A DNA stretch of 51,662 nt from positions 1 to 51,662 of the forward strand of contig JAVBMU010000019.1 of assembly GCA_031552185.1 (NCBI GenBank). Direction: 5' to 3'. This document shows, piece by piece, positions 49,191 to 51,662 of this stretch. Positions within the stretch are counted from its first letter, which is position 1. Each line of letters starts with the position of its first letter. Source of the stretch: JAVBMU01 sp031552185. Lineage in GTDB: Bacteria; Actinomycetota; Actinomycetes; Actinomycetales; Cellulomonadaceae. The notes beneath the pieces are model-generated. The model was not told where the DNA came from and searched no databases. It saw nothing but the letters and a program-made list of their open reading frames with translations. The position numbers were made by a program, and so were the translations under genes.

Positions 49191-50135
49191 TCAGTACAAG
49201 GAAATCGCCAGGCGCTGCCGGGCCTTGCCCACCCGCGGGTCGGCCGGGCCCACGATTTCGAAGTAGTCCAGCAGCCGCAGTCGTAGCGTTTCCTTGGCCG
49301 GCGCGTCCGCCGCCGGCAGCAGCGCGAGCAGCCGGTCGAACGCGTCCTCGACGTGCCCACCGAGCAGGTCGACGTCGGCGACGGCGAGTTGAGCGTCCAC
49401 ATCCTGCGGACGCTGCGCGGCGGCCGCCCGCACCGCGGCGAGGTCGGCGGCGGAGGTCCGTTGCAGCAACCGCACCTGGGCCAGGCCGGCCACCGCCATG
49501 GCGTCGCGCCGGTCCTGCTTGATCGCCTTCTCGTAGGCCGCGGCAGCGGCGTCGAAGTCGCCGCGGTCGATGGCGTCGTACGCCTCCTGGTGCAACGGCG
49601 GCAACTCGGGCTCCGGCGGGGCAGCCTCCTCGGCCGTCGCCTCCTCCGTGCCGACGCCCGGGGCGCGCCCGGTGACGCCGTTCGCCTCCGCGGCCTGCAG
49701 CACCTGATCGAGGACCGTCCGGACCTGCTCCGCCGGCGCGACACCCTGGAACAGCGGGATGGGCTGTCCGCCGAGCACGGCCATCACGGTCGGCACCCCT
49801 TGGACCTGGAATGCGGCCGCGATGCTCGGGTGGGTCTGCGCATCCACCCGGGCCAACAGGAAACGGCCTTCGTACTGCGCGGCCAACGCCCCGAGTTCGG
49901 TGCCGAATTGGGCGTTCGCCTGATCGGTCGGCAGCCACAGCAGGACGACGACGGGGTACGACGTCGATGCCTGCACCACCTCGGCGAAGGTCTCCTCGGT
50001 GACGTCGACCACGTAGCCACTCGCGGCCGGCGCTCCGCCGGGCTCGCCCGGTGGCGGCGACTTGGGTCGGTTCAGCGCGGCGAGGTCGATGGCGCCGCGC
50101 ATATCGAAACCGGGCTGGTTGGGGGGTTGGCTCAT
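49191..50135 (-). CDS. YbbN/CnoX-like thioredoxin-fold protein without CXXC
   Basis: The 314-residue protein combines a thioredoxin fold (about residues 40-148) with a C-terminal helical-repeat region (about 180-310), the architecture of YbbN/CnoX chaperedoxins. The thioredoxin signatures ETFAEVVQASTSYPVVVLLW, FLLARVDAQTHPSIAAAFQV and the cis-proline in VQGVPTVMAVLGGQP are present. The active-site CXXC is replaced by LPTDQA, so no redox activity is expected. TPR-like pairs include HQEAYDAIDRGDFDAAAAAY and VAGLAQVRLLQRTSAADLAA. A cytosolic holdase or co-chaperone role is inferred. ATG 50135 has a TAGGAT box exactly six bases upstream and no ribosome-binding site, so it is probably leaderless. 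Confidence 0.9.
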   Translation of the reverse strand: MSQPPNQPGFDMRGAIDLAALNRPKSPPPGEPGGAPAASGYVVDVTEETFAEVVQASTSYPVVVLLWLPTDQANAQFGTELGALAAQYEGRFLLARVDAQTHPSIAAAFQVQGVPTVMAVLGGQPIPLFQGVAPAEQVRTVLDQVLQAAEANGVTGRAPGVGTEEATAEEAAPPEPELPPLHQEAYDAIDRGDFDAAAAAYEKAIKQDRRDAMAVAGLAQVRLLQRTSAADLAAVRAAAAQRPQDVDAQLAVADVDLLGGHVEDAFDRLLALLPAADAPAKETLRLRLLDYFEIVGPADPRVGKARQRLAISLY

Positions 50136-50141
50136 GCCAGC

Positions 50142-50147
50142 ATCCTA
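50142..50147 (-). promoter_or_regulatory. Putative -10 box of leaderless promoter
   Basis: TAGGAT on the minus strand lies exactly six bases before the ATG at 50135. It sits in the 25-base gap after the upstream lipoprotein gene, giving the thioredoxin-like gene its own promoter. Confidence 0.4.
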
Positions 50148-50160
50148 AGGAATCCGCGGT

Positions 50161-51168
50161 TCATTTCGTTGCGATCGTGATCGGCACCTGCTCCGACCCG
50201 AGCGTCTTCACCTTCCCGCCGGCGTCCGCCGCCGGGATATAGAAGGCCACGACGACGTCGAACGTCACGCGGAGCACGTTCGTCCGCGTCTGCCCGGTGA
50301 AGAGCCCCTTCTCGGGCTGAGTCGCGGGGCCGATCCCGGACCGCTCCTCGCCGGTTTGCAGCCGGACCGCGGTCATCACGCCGACCGCCATCGCGCCGCC
50401 GTCCGAACTGCGAACCGCCCGGACCGGCTCGTCCTTCACCGGCGTGTAGGTCAGGGTCTGCTTGCCTTTCGCCCCCGCCAGCGCGGCCGTCTGACGCTGC
50501 ACGTCCGCGCTCACCTCCGTCCGGTAGGTGTCCGTCGGCTCGAACGTCGCGGCGAAGCCGGACTTGGCGCCGAGGTTGAGCACATCCGCGTACTGGGCGA
50601 GGGCATCCGTGGGGCTGACCACCAGGTCGGTGGCATCGGCCGGCACCGCCGGGCTGCCCAGGGTGGGGTCGGCGAAGGGCGGCATGGTCACGCCCGGGAA
50701 CAGCCTGACCCAGGACCGCAGCTTGTACTGGTCGTGCGCGCCCGCCTGCTCCAGGACGAGCAGCCGGGGCGATCCGCCGTTGTCCGGCCGTACGCTGATC
50801 GCGTAGGACGCGCGCGGCCAGGTCTGCGTCGTCGGGATGATCGTCTGCTGCGCCGCGGTCGGCAGCGGGGACACGATCGAGGGCGCCTTCAGCTTGGCCG
50901 CGGCCGTGAGCTGGGCCGTCCGCATCGTCAACGCGGGACCGGAGGTGCGGGGTGCCAGCAGGGCGGGGTCGAGGGCCGTCTCGCTCGCCGACAGGACCCG
51001 CCCGACGGCGGCGAGCACCTTCGTGTCCTGCGCCTCGCTGATGACCGGCGGCGGCGGGGTCGGCACCGGGTCGGCGACCGGCTCGGGCAGGTCGGCGCCG
51101 CAGCCGCTCAGGGCGAGTGCCAACGCCGTGAGGCCGGTCATCGCCGCGAGGCTGATCCGGCGGCTCAT
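50161..51168 (-). CDS. Lipoprotein of unknown function (DUF8094-like)
   Basis: A 335-residue secreted lipoprotein. The signal SLAAMTGLTALALALSGC has the lipidated Cys23, followed by a proline-rich linker (LPEPVADPVPTPPPPV). The body is a soluble mixed alpha/beta domain with conserved-looking stretches (TTQTWPRASYAISVRPDNGG, LLVLEQAGAHDQYKLRSWVR, TFDVVVAFYIPA) that I associate, with moderate confidence, with the actinobacterial DUF8094 group. No catalytic motif is seen. ATG 51168 overlaps the stop of the partial upstream gene by four bases (ATGA), so the two are coupled and may act together at the cell surface. Confidence 0.75.
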   Translation of the reverse strand: MSRRISLAAMTGLTALALALSGCGADLPEPVADPVPTPPPPVISEAQDTKVLAAVGRVLSASETALDPALLAPRTSGPALTMRTAQLTAAAKLKAPSIVSPLPTAAQQTIIPTTQTWPRASYAISVRPDNGGSPRLLVLEQAGAHDQYKLRSWVRLFPGVTMPPFADPTLGSPAVPADATDLVVSPTDALAQYADVLNLGAKSGFAATFEPTDTYRTEVSADVQRQTAALAGAKGKQTLTYTPVKDEPVRAVRSSDGGAMAVGVMTAVRLQTGEERSGIGPATQPEKGLFTGQTRTNVLRVTFDVVVAFYIPAADAGGKVKTLGSEQVPITIATK

Positions 51169-51662
51169 CGCGCACCTCCTTCATCGGCGGGGCGCGCGCG
51201 ATCGCTGGGGCGCGCCGGGGGCGGTTCCGGCGTGGGTGCCGCGGCCTGGTCCGCGGGCGGGGCGGAGCCGGCGGCGTCGCCCGGCGCGAACCCCCAGGCG
51301 CGGCGCCAGGCATCGGCCCGGGCGGTCGAGCTGAAGTGTCGCCCCTCGGCCGGCTTGACCGTCGGTTGCGCGGCGGTGCGCGGTCGCACGAGCGGAATCG
51401 CACCGGTCAGGCCGCGGCGGCGCGGCCGCTCGGGCGACGTGCGCTCGACCTCGGCGCGCGCCTCCCGCAACTCGCGCCGGGTCGGCAAGGTCCGCGGGAA
51501 CGCGGTGGTGGGCCTGTCGTCCGACCCCGGGCCTGCGGCGACCGACGACGCCGGCGCAGGTCCGCGCGGATTCTGACCGGGGCGACCCGGTCCGGGCGGG
51601 GCCGCCGCCGGCCGGGCCGGTCCCGGCGAGGTCGCCGCCGGCCGGGCCGGTCCCGGCGGGGC
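51165..51662 (-). CDS. Partial proline/glycine/alanine-rich protein
   Basis: The frame is open to the window end, giving 165 C-terminal residues of a longer protein. The visible N-terminal part is low-complexity Pro-Gly-Ala-Arg with a repeat of about 12 residues (SPGPARPAA-type). A charged segment (TRRELREARAEVERTSPERP), one WRRAWGF motif and another Pro/Ala-rich tail follow. No domain or membrane helix is visible. A TTG at 51488 could be an internal start, but the uninterrupted upstream frame suggests the start lies outside. It overlaps the lipoprotein gene start by four bases, so it is in the same operon. Confidence 0.55.
   Translation of the reverse strand, partial: APPGPARPAATSPGPARPAAAPPGPGRPGQNPRGPAPASSVAAGPGSDDRPTTAFPRTLPTRRELREARAEVERTSPERPRRRGLTGAIPLVRPRTAAQPTVKPAEGRHFSSTARADAWRRAWGFAPGDAAGSAPPADQAAAPTPEPPPARPSDRARPADEGGAR

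Noticed and set aside
1..51662. tRNA or rRNA genes, prophage or insertion-sequence transposase
   Set aside because: I saw no tRNA-like T-arm or CCA pattern, no rRNA stretches and no transposase, integrase or phage structural motifs in any credible frame; a dedicated scan would be more sensitive.

Overview
The window is about 51.7 kb of GC-rich actinobacterial chromosome. GTG/TTG starts are common, four-base stop/start overlaps are frequent, and many promoters look leaderless. Several blocks keep the order I recall from Mycobacterium tuberculosis: ligA, mnmA, cysteine desulfurase, etfA, etfB (Rv3014c, Rv3024c, Rv3025c, Rv3028c, Rv3029c), the pgmB/GH65 pair (Rv3400-Rv3401), divergent glgP/glgE (Rv1328/Rv1327c), and glgB converging on a thioredoxin-like gene (Rv1326c/Rv1324). 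I cannot assign a genus.

Layout. 0.4-1.0 kb: GNAT acetyltransferase. 1.06-1.77 kb: a non-coding element with terminal inverted repeats and a 20-bp-phased array. 2.1-6.0 kb: ligA and a membrane-anchored helical-repeat protein. 6.3-8.4 kb: prolyl oligopeptidase. 8.5-11.7 kb: GH65 phosphorylase and beta-phosphoglucomutase. 12.1-17.7 kb: mnmA, cysteine desulfurase, a kinase-fold protein lacking catalytic residues, etfA and etfB. 17.7-21.8 kb: glgX and a flavin dehydrogenase. 21.9-26.5 kb: ABC permease/ATPase, adaptor, lipoprotein and a frameshifted secreted I36-family gene. 26.8-29.0 kb: membrane protein and AbiEi/DUF559 protein. 29.2-35.8 kb: glgP, glgE and treS. 35.9-43.0 kb: an eight-gene carbohydrate operon with a DeoR regulator. 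43.2-49.1 kb: maltokinase, a secreted amidase-like protein, a small membrane protein and glgB. 49.2-51.7 kb: CXXC-less thioredoxin-like protein, a lipoprotein and a partial proline-rich protein.

Functionally the main theme is alpha-glucan and trehalose turnover. TreS makes maltose from trehalose, maltokinase makes maltose-1-phosphate, GlgE polymerises it and GlgB branches the glucan. GlgP and GlgX break glucan down, and the GH65/beta-PGM pair can feed disaccharide glucose into glucose-6-phosphate. The GlgE-pathway genes are split by the eight-gene operon (between treS and the maltokinase) and by a secreted-protein pair (between the maltokinase and glgB).

The most unusual material is non-coding. 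Dispersed CGAGGTAGA modules, usually 20 bp apart and facing an inverted partner, sit at gene ends and supply the TAG stop codon of four genes. The 1.06-1.77 kb element is an elaborate version with a second motif, CGAGTCAGTACC. Two gene groups deserve functional attention: the DeoR-linked operon with an unidentified substrate, and the I36/lipoprotein/adaptor/MacB-like cassette.
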